Shown: positions 22,101 to 31,612 of the stretch, one piece after another
Position numbering within the stretch: position 1 is the stretch's first letter
Layout of the letters: the number at the start of each line of letters is the position of its first letter
DNA from: Panorpa germanica
Lineage: Eukaryota > Arthropoda > Insecta > Mecoptera > Panorpidae
Length of the DNA: 64,000 bases
NCBI GenBank assembly: GCA_963678705.1
Contig: OY783209.1
Location: 8,618,001-8,682,000, forward strand
Direction: 5' to 3'
Translations under genes and position numbers: made by a program
Notes under the pieces: model-generated
What the model saw: only the letters and a program-made list of their open reading frames with translations
Told to the model about the DNA's origin: nothing
Database searches by the model: none

Positions 22101-24300
22101 CAACTCATTAAAAGTCAGTGGAAGAAAGCTTAAAATATAGATACGTTATTCATCTAACTAATTGCAGCTTTAGATTTTGATTCGTGTTTATAGTTACTTA
22201 CATAAAACGATTTAAACATAAAAAACATGTTCTTTTTTGATAATATTTAACCTCCTGTATAGTATCGCCATCTATATTTCGCGATCAAAAATGGCCAATT
22301 ATCGTTTCACCTTAAGGTACTTACAGCGATCCTAGCGGCTTGCTTCTTTAATGTAATTTCCCCAACCAAACTAAAAGGCGAACTCTCCTAGTCTCTCCTC
22401 CACCCAACTAAAAATGAAAAACTTCTTTATGTCTATGTCTATGTTTGCTCCGCATATTTACTTTTGTCAGCCTATTGTCTTCTTCTTTTTCAGGCAGCTT
22501 TCTCACCAGAGTTCTTTCTGTGCTTCACTTGGTGCTATTTTGGGCCAAATGTTATGGAAAGGTTCGCAAATGGGAATCGTAGTGGAGAAAATGTTATCAG
22601 GAGTAAGAAAAATGTCTTTCTTATAATCATACTTATACATATAAAAGAATTATGATTCAAATCTTGACTTTAAAGAATTCAGCATCATAAGAAAAAGAAA
22701 ATTAAAGATAACATGAATTTCTTTTCAGAATAAAGTGGGGGATTTTTTTTGTATTGTCGAAGGAACGCTTTCATCATTTTTGGAGACTTACAAGGGCACG
22801 ATGCCAGCTCCTAATTCAGACGAACGACAGTTCCTCATGTCCATGTGCGGTGTGGTCACTAATATAGCAGCAGTGCCTCAAGGAAGAGAGTATTTGTGCG
22901 TTAATCCGAATGGCGTTACTCTCATACAAGCCATCTTGGCTGCTATACCGAATGTACCAATGCCAAGCGGAAGGGAACTGAAGAGGTAAACCATCCTTCA
23001 AATTCTAGAGTTTACTTGTTCCAAGCTTGTAGCTTGTATTTCAAGAAAGTTGAACAATAGTCATTCGGTATACTGATTGAAATACTGAATCATCCTCTGA
23101 TAACTCTCTTAATGTTTTTAATTGATGTATGGATGAAGCCAATACATTCTACGTCTGATTCGTCGTATTCTAGTAAAAGCGTATGCTATAATCACATCTT
23201 CTTCATCACTTGACATTTCCTCAGTGAAAAACGTGCTTTCTCAATGCTAAACTTCAGAGAAATGACCCTATTTGCAGCTTGCATGAAGCTTGTATGAATT
23301 TACGTGGTCAGAAGTGGGATGCAGAATACGTTTGGCTTCATTTGCAGCTTGCTTGCAACTTACAAATGAAGCTGTCGTAAACAGTAGCCCTAAACTATTA
23401 ATGACCAACATTGAGTAGTTTTGAAATAGCGGATCAAACGTTAATAACGTTATAAACGTCACATTTTGTGGACATCTACGTGTTCATTCAATTTGAACAC
23501 CTACCTACTTGTCTAACTATCTCTTTTCAATTTTCATTTTTCAGACTCTTAATAATGGTGATGTACAATGTCAGCATTAACAAATCAGGGCAAGTGATGA
23601 TGCAAACGCAGCAGGCGTTGTCTGTAATAGGAAGCTGTATCAACGTAACAACTCCTCCAGATTTAATTCTTATTTCACTCCGCGTGGCACAAAGTGTCAC
23701 TTACAGTATTCCGTCGCCTGAAATCTACCAAATAATTAGTTCTGCGGTAAGTAAATAAAAAAGCGAAAATTAGTTTTTTCATCGCTACAAATTATGGAAA
23801 TTATGCCGCTGGAAATTATTTTTCCGCTGCGAAAATTAGTTTTATCGTCGCTACAATTTGTTTTTTTGCCGCTAAACTTTGGTTTCAACATCCAGAATCA
23901 TAATCTGCAAGCTTTCCTGAGCTTACAACAATTAACAGAATGCGGTCCTCATATTAAGCACACTCAACTCCCTCTAGCTTCTCACCTAGGCTGAGACTTT
24001 TGCGAATTACGTAAATGAATAGCCTAGCGATACCTAACCTCAATTTCGTTAGTCGACATGAGCGAGTAGCTTCTTTACTTTCTTTAACATACAAAGACAT
24101 TATAGAACAATTAATTTCAGCTTCCAATGTCCAGCATACAAGAATTATCAACATCAGAGGATCCTGAAATTAAAGAACAAGCAACAGCCGTGTTGACCAA
24201 CGTCCGTAAGGCGGCTGATGAAATGAAAGCTGGAGGAGGCGGCGGGGCAGGTGGCCCAAATGCTGGATTATTATATTATTGTACAAAGCAATGCAACTAA
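19135..24300 (+). CDS. HSF2BP/MEILB2-like meiotic recombination factor (7 exons)
   Basis: Exons 19135-19179, 20413-20620, 21792-21903, 22494-22602, 22729-22985, 23545-23746 and 24121-24300 join in phase to 370 residues. The N-terminal third is helical, with a coiled coil at about 88-125 ('PTELDELHNRIENLQDEWQT'). The remainder resembles the armadillo-like domain of HSF2BP: 'MCGVVTNIAAVPQGREYL' matches the vertebrate block around 'GIVTNVAA..GREFL', 'MVMYNVSINKSGQ' matches 'MSLYNVSINLKG', and 'LRVAQSV' matches 'LRLVQSV'. In mammals HSF2BP binds BRCA2 and helps load RAD51/DMC1 at meiotic breaks. The same role here is inference from similarity. The C-terminus '...EMKAGGGGGAGGPNAGLLYY' is unusual, and an alternative last exon may exist. 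AATAAA signals lie at 24348 and 24360. Large introns hold MITEs. Confidence 0.85.
20040..20200 (-). mobile_element. MITE family A, partial inverted copy
   Basis: The segment 'TATGGCCGACATCTGTAACGC...CTATATCTCCATCAATATTTAG' is the reverse complement of the left third of the family-A element at 16307. It lies in the first intron of the HSF2BP-like gene and has lost both ends. Confidence 0.7.
20995..21210. mobile_element. MITE family D, full copy (~215 bp)
   Basis: Inverted termini of about 29 bp: ATAGTCCAAATCACGATAGT then TCGGCGGCG on the left, and CGCCGCCGAA then CTCTCGTAATTTGAACTAT on the right. TA borders it on both sides, consistent with a Tc1/mariner-type insertion. It sits in an intron of the HSF2BP-like gene. 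A diverged copy lies at 46660-46824. Confidence 0.75.
22040..22318 (-). mobile_element. MITE family C, copy 1
   Basis: Reverse complement of 27053-27325 along nearly its whole length, including TTGCGGTTCCAACTCATTAA and the end CGTTTCACCTTAAGGT. Lies in an intron of the HSF2BP-like gene. No long inverted termini were visible, so the class is uncertain. Confidence 0.7.
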
Positions 24301-24546
24301 ATGAGCTAATGGAACTGATAATGATTAATTGATAAGTGATAAATTCGAATAAATATCAATAAAAAAGTGTCGTCATTTTTTTCAAATAATATTTTTCTTC
24401 AATATTTTATTTAACTTTTATGGCACATTAATACACTGATTTTTTTCTAATACATATTTAAAATGTTATATTTATGTAACTATTGGAATAAATAAAACTT
24501 ATATGTTTGTTATTATTTGTTTTTGTTTTATTTATATTTCTTTCAG

Positions 24547-24685
24547 GAGTTGTTAATCCATCTGCAACCGTTTTGACCAAGCGAATACACGCTACAACGC
24601 TAAACCTATTCGAATCTAGTAAATACAATCAGTCATCTCAGACTGGAAGGGATCCCAGTAAACATTTTGCAGTAAATTCTACTTA
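24547..24685 (+). CDS. possible alternative last exon of the HSF2BP-like gene
   Basis: An acceptor (TATTTCTTTCAG) precedes 'GAGTTGTTAATCC'. If the internal GTGGCC at 24251 in exon 7 served as donor, the frame would continue 'G VVNPSATVLTKRIHATTLNL...' and stop (TAA) inside the MITE that begins at 24654. This would replace the odd Gly-rich tail. The evidence is only a good acceptor and an open frame; it lies downstream of the AATAAA signals of the main form. Confidence 0.25.
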
Positions 24686-25735
24686 ATTTCTATTACATAT
24701 CATGAATTTTTTGTCTGGAACGTGTTCGTTTTCTATTCAGTCGTTCATAGGAAAGGCCCTTTTTATGAGCTACAGACATCGCAACGACGGTTCACTGCTG
24801 AATTAAAAGCGGAGTCGGTTTATGATTTATGACCGGAGTTATAAACTTGAAACTAGCAGGGGTATAAAACTTAATGGAATTCTACTTTTTTGAGTCTGCA
24901 AAATATAAATATTTAAATGAAGAAATAAATAGATGTAATCTTTAGTACGGATCGTGATTTTTTTAATGAATATTATTCATCTTCAACAATACTCGTTATA
25001 TTAGTTTTTTACATTGTTTTGGTGATTCAAAAATCCACGATCGGCAGGTCTGCGTTAGGTTTAAAACCTCTGTCTTAGCATCGTATAAGTCATAAACTTT
25101 ACACTAGCAAGGAGGGCAGGGGTATAAAACTTAATGGAATTCTACTTTTTAAAGTCTGCAAAATATAAATATTTAAATGAAGAAATAAATAGATGTAATC
25201 TTTAGTACGGATCGTGATTTTTTTAATGAATATTATTCATCTTCAACAATACTCGTTATATTAGTTTTTTACATTGTTTTGGTGATTCAAAAATCCACGA
25301 TCGGCAGGTCTGCGTTAGGTTTAAAACCTCTGTCTTACCATCGCTAGGTACTATCTTCGTTTATATACATTCTATTCGGGGATTGAGGGAGATAGCGTCT
25401 GTCTATTACCATTAAAGAAATATTTGTTGAAAAAGGATAGCATATACTTTAAATATCTGTACTGAACGAAATATTATACAAGTATACAAGTGTAACGGTG
25501 AAAAATATATTTTACTTGTCTAACGCATCTCGTTTCTTTCTCACTTTGGAATAAATGAGATGAAAGTGAACTTAAAAAAAATATATCCATGTGGGAAAGA
25601 AACAGAAATACTTAATGAATGATGTTGGAAAAAGAAAGAATACTAGAAAGAATAACTAACACAAAATCTGTGACAGGTAGAGAACTTGTAAAGCGTTAGA
25701 ATAGAATTGTACGAGTGACTCGAACTTCACCAAAT
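24654..25735 (+). mobile_element. MITE family B, long form with internal duplication, 3' end lost
   Basis: Begins CCCAGTAAACATTTTG and matches the long family-B element at 59131-59952. An internal block, including 'ATCCACGATCGGCAGGTCTG', occurs twice with a 260-bp offset (about 24837-25082 and 25091-25343). The match runs to 'ACGAGTGACTCGAAC' near 25715, then decays: the terminal GTTTACTGGG is absent. Confidence 0.75.
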
Positions 25736-27052
25736 AGCAATAGTCTCTTTCATAAAATCGTGTATCGATAAAAATTAAAGTAAAAATTTGTTAGTGCAAA
25801 ACAACTTCAAAACACCCTACAGTCAGCAGGCTAATTATACTCTTTTTAATTAACAAATAATTTATGAAATTAAATATAATTTTTTCAATGAACCTGAAAC
25901 TAGGGTTAAATACAAATAACAAAATATGATTTTGAAAAACAAATTATTGTTTGTAAGTTGATAACTTACATCAAAATTCTAAAAATTTCTTCTGATAGCT
26001 AATTATAATTTTCAGATAAATATTTTTAATTCAACTTAATTACAAATTGGCATTATATGCAACAAACAATTCACTTGAATTTCTAGACTAATCAGTTTGC
26101 TCGTTTGATCCTTTTTCTCTGAACTGATTGATTAAAGATTTGAATATTTTAACGTTTGAACAACAATCCATTTGTTTTTAGTTGTTAATTACTAAACTAA
26201 TAAATAATATGACTTGACGTAACCAACTTGTTTTGAAGGTTACTGACATTGAAACGCTGTGGTTTTTTTAGGTTATGTTCACATAGATTCTCGAATAAGT
26301 ATATACCTCTAAATATAAACACACTACGAACATTATAATAGGTAGATTGATTAATGATTGTCATATAGGAGTATAGTCTTACCTCAAGTATTTTGGAAGA
26401 TATTAAGTTTGTCTCATAATGTTTTCGTAATTAAATAAATCGTAATTTGACAGTATACTGTCAAATGAGCTTACATTACTCGAGTAAAAGTGTTGCCTGA
26501 GACATTTTAGGGTCCCATTTAGCTGTTCCTAAGGCTAATCCAATCTAAAAAATATATTTTAAGTTACAGACAACTGCAGATCTCTTCAAAAACTGTTTCA
26601 GCTGTACAAAGTCTGTACAACCGTTACATTACGGTTACTACAATGAGGTTGTCTTTATCCGTGTATGTATAATGCTAAATGCGATTTTCATTCGTGACGT
26701 CATACATTTGTTAACAAGACGGGTCAATTCAGCCATTTAAACTACTAATAAAGGTGATTTTAAATTGAAATTGATTCAATTAATTGTCCAGTAATTAATT
26801 GATGTAATTAACAACTTAACGAGCCTATAAATGTCCGTTCCTTTTGACTGTTTATTGTACAATCCATATTGCAATCAAATATCAGTGACCTCAGGGTCAA
26901 AATACTAACGCTATCAGACTGTGTAATTTCAATGTAAAAATGAAATATGTTTTAAAATATTTATGTACTATTATATTTTAGTATTTACTGGATAAAAAAT
27001 ATTTTTTTTAATATTTATTTTGAGTACGTCAACTTTTTGATAGTTATTAGCA
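25736..27052. other. gene-free AT-rich stretch
   Basis: No coding exon, RNA gene or clear repeat is seen. Confidence 0.55.
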
Positions 27053-27325
27053 CTTAAGGTGAAGCGATACTTGGCCATTTTTGACTCGCGAAATATAGAT
27101 GGCGATACTATACAGCAGGTTAAATATTATCAAGAAAAAACACGTTTTTTTATGTTTAAATCGTTTTATGTAAGTAACTATAAACGCGAATCAAAGCAAT
27201 TAGTTAGATGAATAACGTATCTACATTTTAAGCTTTCTTCCACTGACTTTTAATGAGTTGGAACCGCAAAAATAAGTTTTTAAAATGAATATTGCTATAT
27301 TTTCTAATTAAATTCCAATTTTTAT
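27053..27325 (+). mobile_element. MITE family C, copy 2
   Basis: Begins CTTAAGGTGAAGCGATACTT and runs through AGATGGCGATACTATACAGC to the AATTCCAATTTTTA edge; inverted homologue of 22040-22318. A short related stretch ('AGTGAAGCATTACTTCATGG...AGATGGCGACACTG') occurs near 29825-29880. Confidence 0.7.
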
Positions 27326-27332
27326 ATGACTG

Positions 27333-27400
27333 GTAACATTTCTAAGGGTTTGTCATAAATTTTATAACCTTTATTTATGACAAACCCTTAGAAATGTTAC
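27333..27400. repeat. perfect 28-bp inverted repeat with 12-nt loop
   Basis: Left arm GTAACATTTCTAAGGGTTTG... (27333-27360) and its exact complement at 27373-27400. It directly abuts MITE family C, so it may be a separate tiny hairpin element or a terminal structure. Confidence 0.85.
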
Positions 27401-27700
27401 AAACATTTCATTATACATAATTTTTACAATTTATAATTTTCCTATTTCTCTATTTTTCTCATTATATTCCAAACTCTTCCATCGTTGCTTCCTTAACAAC
27501 CTCATCATCCATCTCTTTCTTTGTATCTTTATGGGTTCATTTGTTTTCACTTTAACAACAACCACTTTACAATCTGATACAGGATACAGTAGCGTCCCAA
27601 TGCAGCGCATCTTTTCCTTTCCATGTGGAAACGCCATTCGTCTTAGTTTGGGACCCTTGCACAAATCCGAATTTTGATATTTTGAGGTTAACTTTCAAAA
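27401..27700 (-). mobile_element. possible LINE-derived scrap
   Basis: A minus-strand frame of 27431-27664 gives no known product. A neighbouring frame reads 'NGVSTWKGKDALHWDATV', resembling the 'PDG.T..PW..GR.L.WDATC' stretch common in lepidopteran LINE polyproteins. Frame breaks mean it is dead. Assignment is weak. Confidence 0.3.
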
Positions 27701-27976
27701 ACAAAAATTCTCTCTGATAGGGCCTGCACCACTGGTTCAACCAAGAGGTTTACAGATCCTAAATGCAGCTCTGTCCTTGCCCCTGTCTTCTCTAAGAAAC
27801 TAACAAAGGAAACATCCCATCTTTGCTTGTTCTTATCTGTGTTAAGCAAATGTGGACGATAGAACACTATTCTATCTCAGTCTGACCTCAGGGTCTTTAG
27901 ATTTATCTGTATTTATCATTTCTTTGTAAATGGTTGTTGAAATGGTCGAAGCTGTCAGCTACATGTTCGATCTGCC

Positions 27977-28149
27977 TATAAAACGTGGCGCAGACTCTAA
28001 TTGGTCAGTGTTCTAGTGCCCGTTTGGATAACAACACATACCATAGTACTATTTTGAATTAACAACAATCTGTTGAATAAGAAATATTATTATAAGTGTA
28101 GTGCTCCGTTCCGTGAACCAGACATTGGATTGTGCATCTTAGATTAAAT
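27977..28149 (+). promoter_or_regulatory. TATA/initiator core promoter and leader exon, probably of gelsolin
   Basis: TATAAA begins at 27977 and an arthropod initiator TCAGTG has its A at 28007, exactly 30 nt later. About 140 nt downstream a strong donor (AAAT|GTAAGT, 28150) closes an exon with no start codon of its own. The next matching plus-strand acceptor with a real gene behind it is ATCTTCCAG at 34808, the leader acceptor of gelsolin. I infer a gelsolin first exon at 28007-28149; no transcript evidence is available. Confidence 0.45.
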
Positions 28150-28354
28150 GTAAGTTAAAAATTATTTTGAAGTTTGAAGATGGATTTTTAGAGAGAGTAA
28201 CTTTCTACTTTTATTAATTTGTTATATTAATAATTATAATTAGAGCATTTAACATAACCGGTTATCACGTCATAACCTGTTAACACAAAACGTAAATTCG
28301 TGTTTTACTTTTACATAACGTTAACTTTTTATATATACCAAACTTTAACATAAG

Positions 28355-28528
28355 CAGAGATGTGCACAAATAGTTTTCAAAAGTATTTAAATACAAAATA
28401 GACCAGGCTCCCAGAGCAGTATCGTTTGCAAACAGTTTGCGATTTTCATATTTTGTAAAGAAATTACTCTGGGACCTTGGTCTATTTTGTATTTAAATAC
28501 TTTTGAAAACTATTTGTGCACATCTCTG
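28355..28528. mobile_element. hAT-type MITE (174 bp)
   Basis: Inverted termini of about 60 bp beginning CAGAGATGTGCACAAATAGT on both strands. It is flanked by 8-bp direct repeats AACATAAG (28347-28354) and AACTTAAG (28529-28536), one mismatch. An 8-bp duplication and CAG-starting ends are diagnostic of the hAT superfamily. Confidence 0.88.
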
Positions 28529-28779
28529 AACTTAAGTCTGCTACATTGTCATTAAATAAATACAAAACACAATTAAATTATTTTACTAGTATGTGACATT
28601 AAGTAATCTTGCTTAAGAAGTTTTATTAACATCACAACACGTAACTTTATGTCAAATTAATCTAAAAAATGTTTAAATATGTAAAAGTTAAACCTTTTTA
28701 TGTTGAATAAACATTAACTACATAACTGTGTTTAATAGGAGGTTATTATATTAAAGTTGTTATATTTGCTACGCATTTT

Positions 28780-28989
28780 AACGCATTGGATTTATTGAAT
28801 GAAGCTTGGAAGAAAAGAAAGCAGGAGAATAGGCGAGGCGATGTATTTATTGACGTCACAGATGGTTTGGTCAAAAAGCAACCCTTATTGAAATGCTGAC
28901 GGTACTGCACAATATTTAATATCGTTGCATACGACTTCACTCTCGCTTTCCTCTTCTTCCACGTTCCATTCAATAAATCTAATGCGTTG
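28780..28989. repeat. imperfect inverted repeat around a CRE-like site
   Basis: Arms of about 43 bp share ACGCATTGGATTTATTGAAT (left, from 28781) with its near complement ending 'AATCTAATGCGTTGA' (right). The 120-bp centre holds TTGACGTCACA near 28851. The structure could be a small foldback element; the 100-codon minus frame over it is a by-product of the repeat. Confidence 0.55.
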
Positions 28990-30584
28990 ACTACTATTCC
29001 TGATGACAAGTGAACGCGTACCTTAACACACTTGCAAACGCAGTGCATTTTTTAAGAATTTAAGGTTATGTTATTGTCAGTTGTGCTATAAGCGATATAA
29101 TTATCTAATTAACCTGAAAATTTGAAGACGATTGATTGTTTCGTACTCGAGATAAATTTAATCAAAGTTCGAATCATTTACAATTGTAGCAATGAGAGCG
29201 AATGAGATGCACATACATTTTACGTGTAGTTACACCAGTTTCTATTTTTGTTAAAAGAAAAAGTATATTTTCTATTAAAAATAGCTGAGATTAAAGCAAT
29301 ATTATTTACCTACATTTTTACATGAACATAAGCGTAAATGAGAACGAAAATTTACTTCAATTAACCAAAAACTCTAATTCTAATTAACAGTTTAATAATA
29401 AACTATATTTTATTAAATTATTACAGTTTTATTTTATTATTATTTTTATAGTTTATTAAAAAATAATTTTGTATTCTTTTCATTGCATTATTTTGTATAA
29501 TATTTTTAGGCTTTTGAAAAAATAAATTAATAAAGGAACAAGTTAATTAATACTATTAGTTAAACACGTCAGGACGGTGTTCTGTTTCAACTTTTAATTA
29601 AAGCACTTGTAATGTAAGCAACTGTAATTGGTTTGACGAGTTGAAAACAAATGACTAATGCCGTACGTGTGTCTTGTGCCATTGTTTGTTGTGACCCTGA
29701 AGAGAGGTTACAAGGAGGACTGCCTTGTACACTGCGTACGCCAGGGAACGTAAACCTTTGCAACACAAAAGTTCTATAAGAATTTATAATACCAACACAT
29801 ACAGTGTTAGTTTTTTTTATTTAAAGTGAAGCATTACTTCATGGTTCTACAGTTACATATAGATGGCGACACTGTAATATGATCGATTCTATTAACTGTT
29901 ACTGGAATTAATTCTATTAAAATCATAAAGCCTTTTTTGATAGATTATTAGTAGATTTCGTTTAAATTACATTTTCACAGCGTTTAAGATATTCCACACA
30001 TTTACATTTATTTTATTACGCGTGTAGCTAACTGTTTCAAAACCCTGTGAACGATTGTTTTAAATGTAACCGGCGTATGTTCATTCGTTAAATATGCAAA
30101 TTATCTTAAAATACGAATATCTGACGTAATCCAGTTCGGCTTAACTAGTTTATCATTTTGTTGACCTCAGAAGTGCAGGTTAATGATTGTTAGGTCAAGT
30201 TTCTTCTGTAACTCGTTATATAATGATATAAAATGTAATTTATCTGTTAGATTCCATGCATACATATTTATATGTCCATAATCAATATTTAACCGCCTAA
30301 GTAATTTGGTTAGGCAAACACTCTTACACAAACACAGCAACTAATTAAAAGTCACACATGTATGTGTACTTTGTTACTCGATTTTGTATCCGAAGTGGTT
30401 AAAATTAATAGCTTGCGTTTAAATATATGTAATATCCATATTTTATGTTTATTGGGCATGAGACAACGAGTGTGAGTTATGTATTTCTTTTTTAAATAAT
30501 TAATACTACAAATGTGTTTAACTTTTTACATGATCTATATCCGCTACACTTTAAATTGATAAAATGTTTAATTAAATTTCCAAT
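28990..30584. other. no gene seen (probable gelsolin leader intron)
   Basis: AT-rich. Contains the short family-C-like stretch near 29825 and a GC-richer patch at 29660-29760 without a convincing frame. Confidence 0.5.
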
Positions 30585-31612
30585 ATCTAAGCGATTCTGG
30601 CTTTTACGCGACCTTTTTTAAATTCATGGAATTTTTCTTTTTAATTTTTTTTTTTGATTTCTTTAAATTGTTTGATGCAGTTATGTTCGTTGGGCTTTAA
30701 ATTAAAGAACTGCTTCATTACATTTTAAATATCTACGCGTTTCTGACTTTTATGCGACCTTTTTTAAATTCATGGACATTTTTTTTCTAAAATGTTTTTT
30801 CGGATTTCTTAAATTTTTTGATGCAGTTATGTTCCTTATGCACTAAAATAAAAAACTGCATCATTACATATAAAATATCTACGCAGAAACTCAAAAAATT
30901 GCATTGCTCTTCAAATCATAAAAGAGAACCTTTTCATCATTTTTAACAAGATTATAGTCTTCTTTCATTGCATACTCCGATAAAGAGATTTCATATATTG
31001 ATGTATCATAAACTAAAATAGTTATTTAAAAATGAATTATAAATATGAAATCAGCATTCAAAATTAAGTTAAAATCCGTTTTAAAATGACACATATTTTT
31101 CCTTATGAAAGAAGACTATAATCTTGTTAAAAATGATGAAAAGGTTCACTTTTATGATTTGAAGAGCAATGCAATTTTTTGAGTTTCTGCGTAGATATTT
31201 AAAATCTAATGATGCAGTTTTTTATTTTAGTGCATAAGGAACATAACTGCATCAAAAAAATTTAAGAAATCCAAAAAAAAATTTTAGAAAAGAAATGTCT
31301 ATGAATTTCATAAAGGTCGCACAAAAGTCAGAATCGCAAAGATATTTAAAATGTAATGAAGCTGTTCTTAAATTTAAAGCCTAACAAACATAACTGCATC
31401 AAAAAATTTCAAGAAATCCAAAAAGAATTTTAGAAAAAAAAGTCCATGAATTTAAAAAAGGTCGTATAAAAGCCAGAATCGCGTAGATATTTAAAATGTA
31501 ATGAAGCAGTTTTTTATTTTAGAGCATAGCGAACATAACTGCATCAAATTATTCCAAAGAATCAAAGAAAGTTTAGAAAAAAATCGTCCATGAATTTAAT
31601 AAATCTTAGACA
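30585..31612. repeat. 1-kb near-palindrome of ~146-bp tandem units
   Basis: Left arm 30585-30966 and right arm 31107-31612 are reverse complements separated by a 140-nt centre. The right arm holds three tandem units: 'GATATTTAAAAT' recurs at 31194, 31341 and 31486 (147- and 145-bp spacing), each followed by 'ATGCAG' or 'AAGCAG', 'CATAACTGCATCAAA' and 'CCATGAATTT'-like blocks. The left arm has two units inverted. The inner 90 bp ('GAGCAATGCAATTTTTTGAG') is not part of the unit but is mirrored too. A dispersed single unit is at 17870-18000. No coding capacity. Confidence 0.85.

Noticed and set aside
22414-22655. Two plus-strand frames read through exon 4 of the HSF2BP-like gene
   Set aside because: They include intron sequence; only 22494-22602 is exon.
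27431-27664. Minus-strand 77-codon frame as a gene
   Set aside because: No ATG at the proposed start and a different frame shows LINE-like residues; treated as a transposon scrap.
28746-29048. Minus-strand 100-codon frame
   Set aside because: It spans an inverted repeat whose two arms encode look-alike peptides; the openness comes from the repeat.
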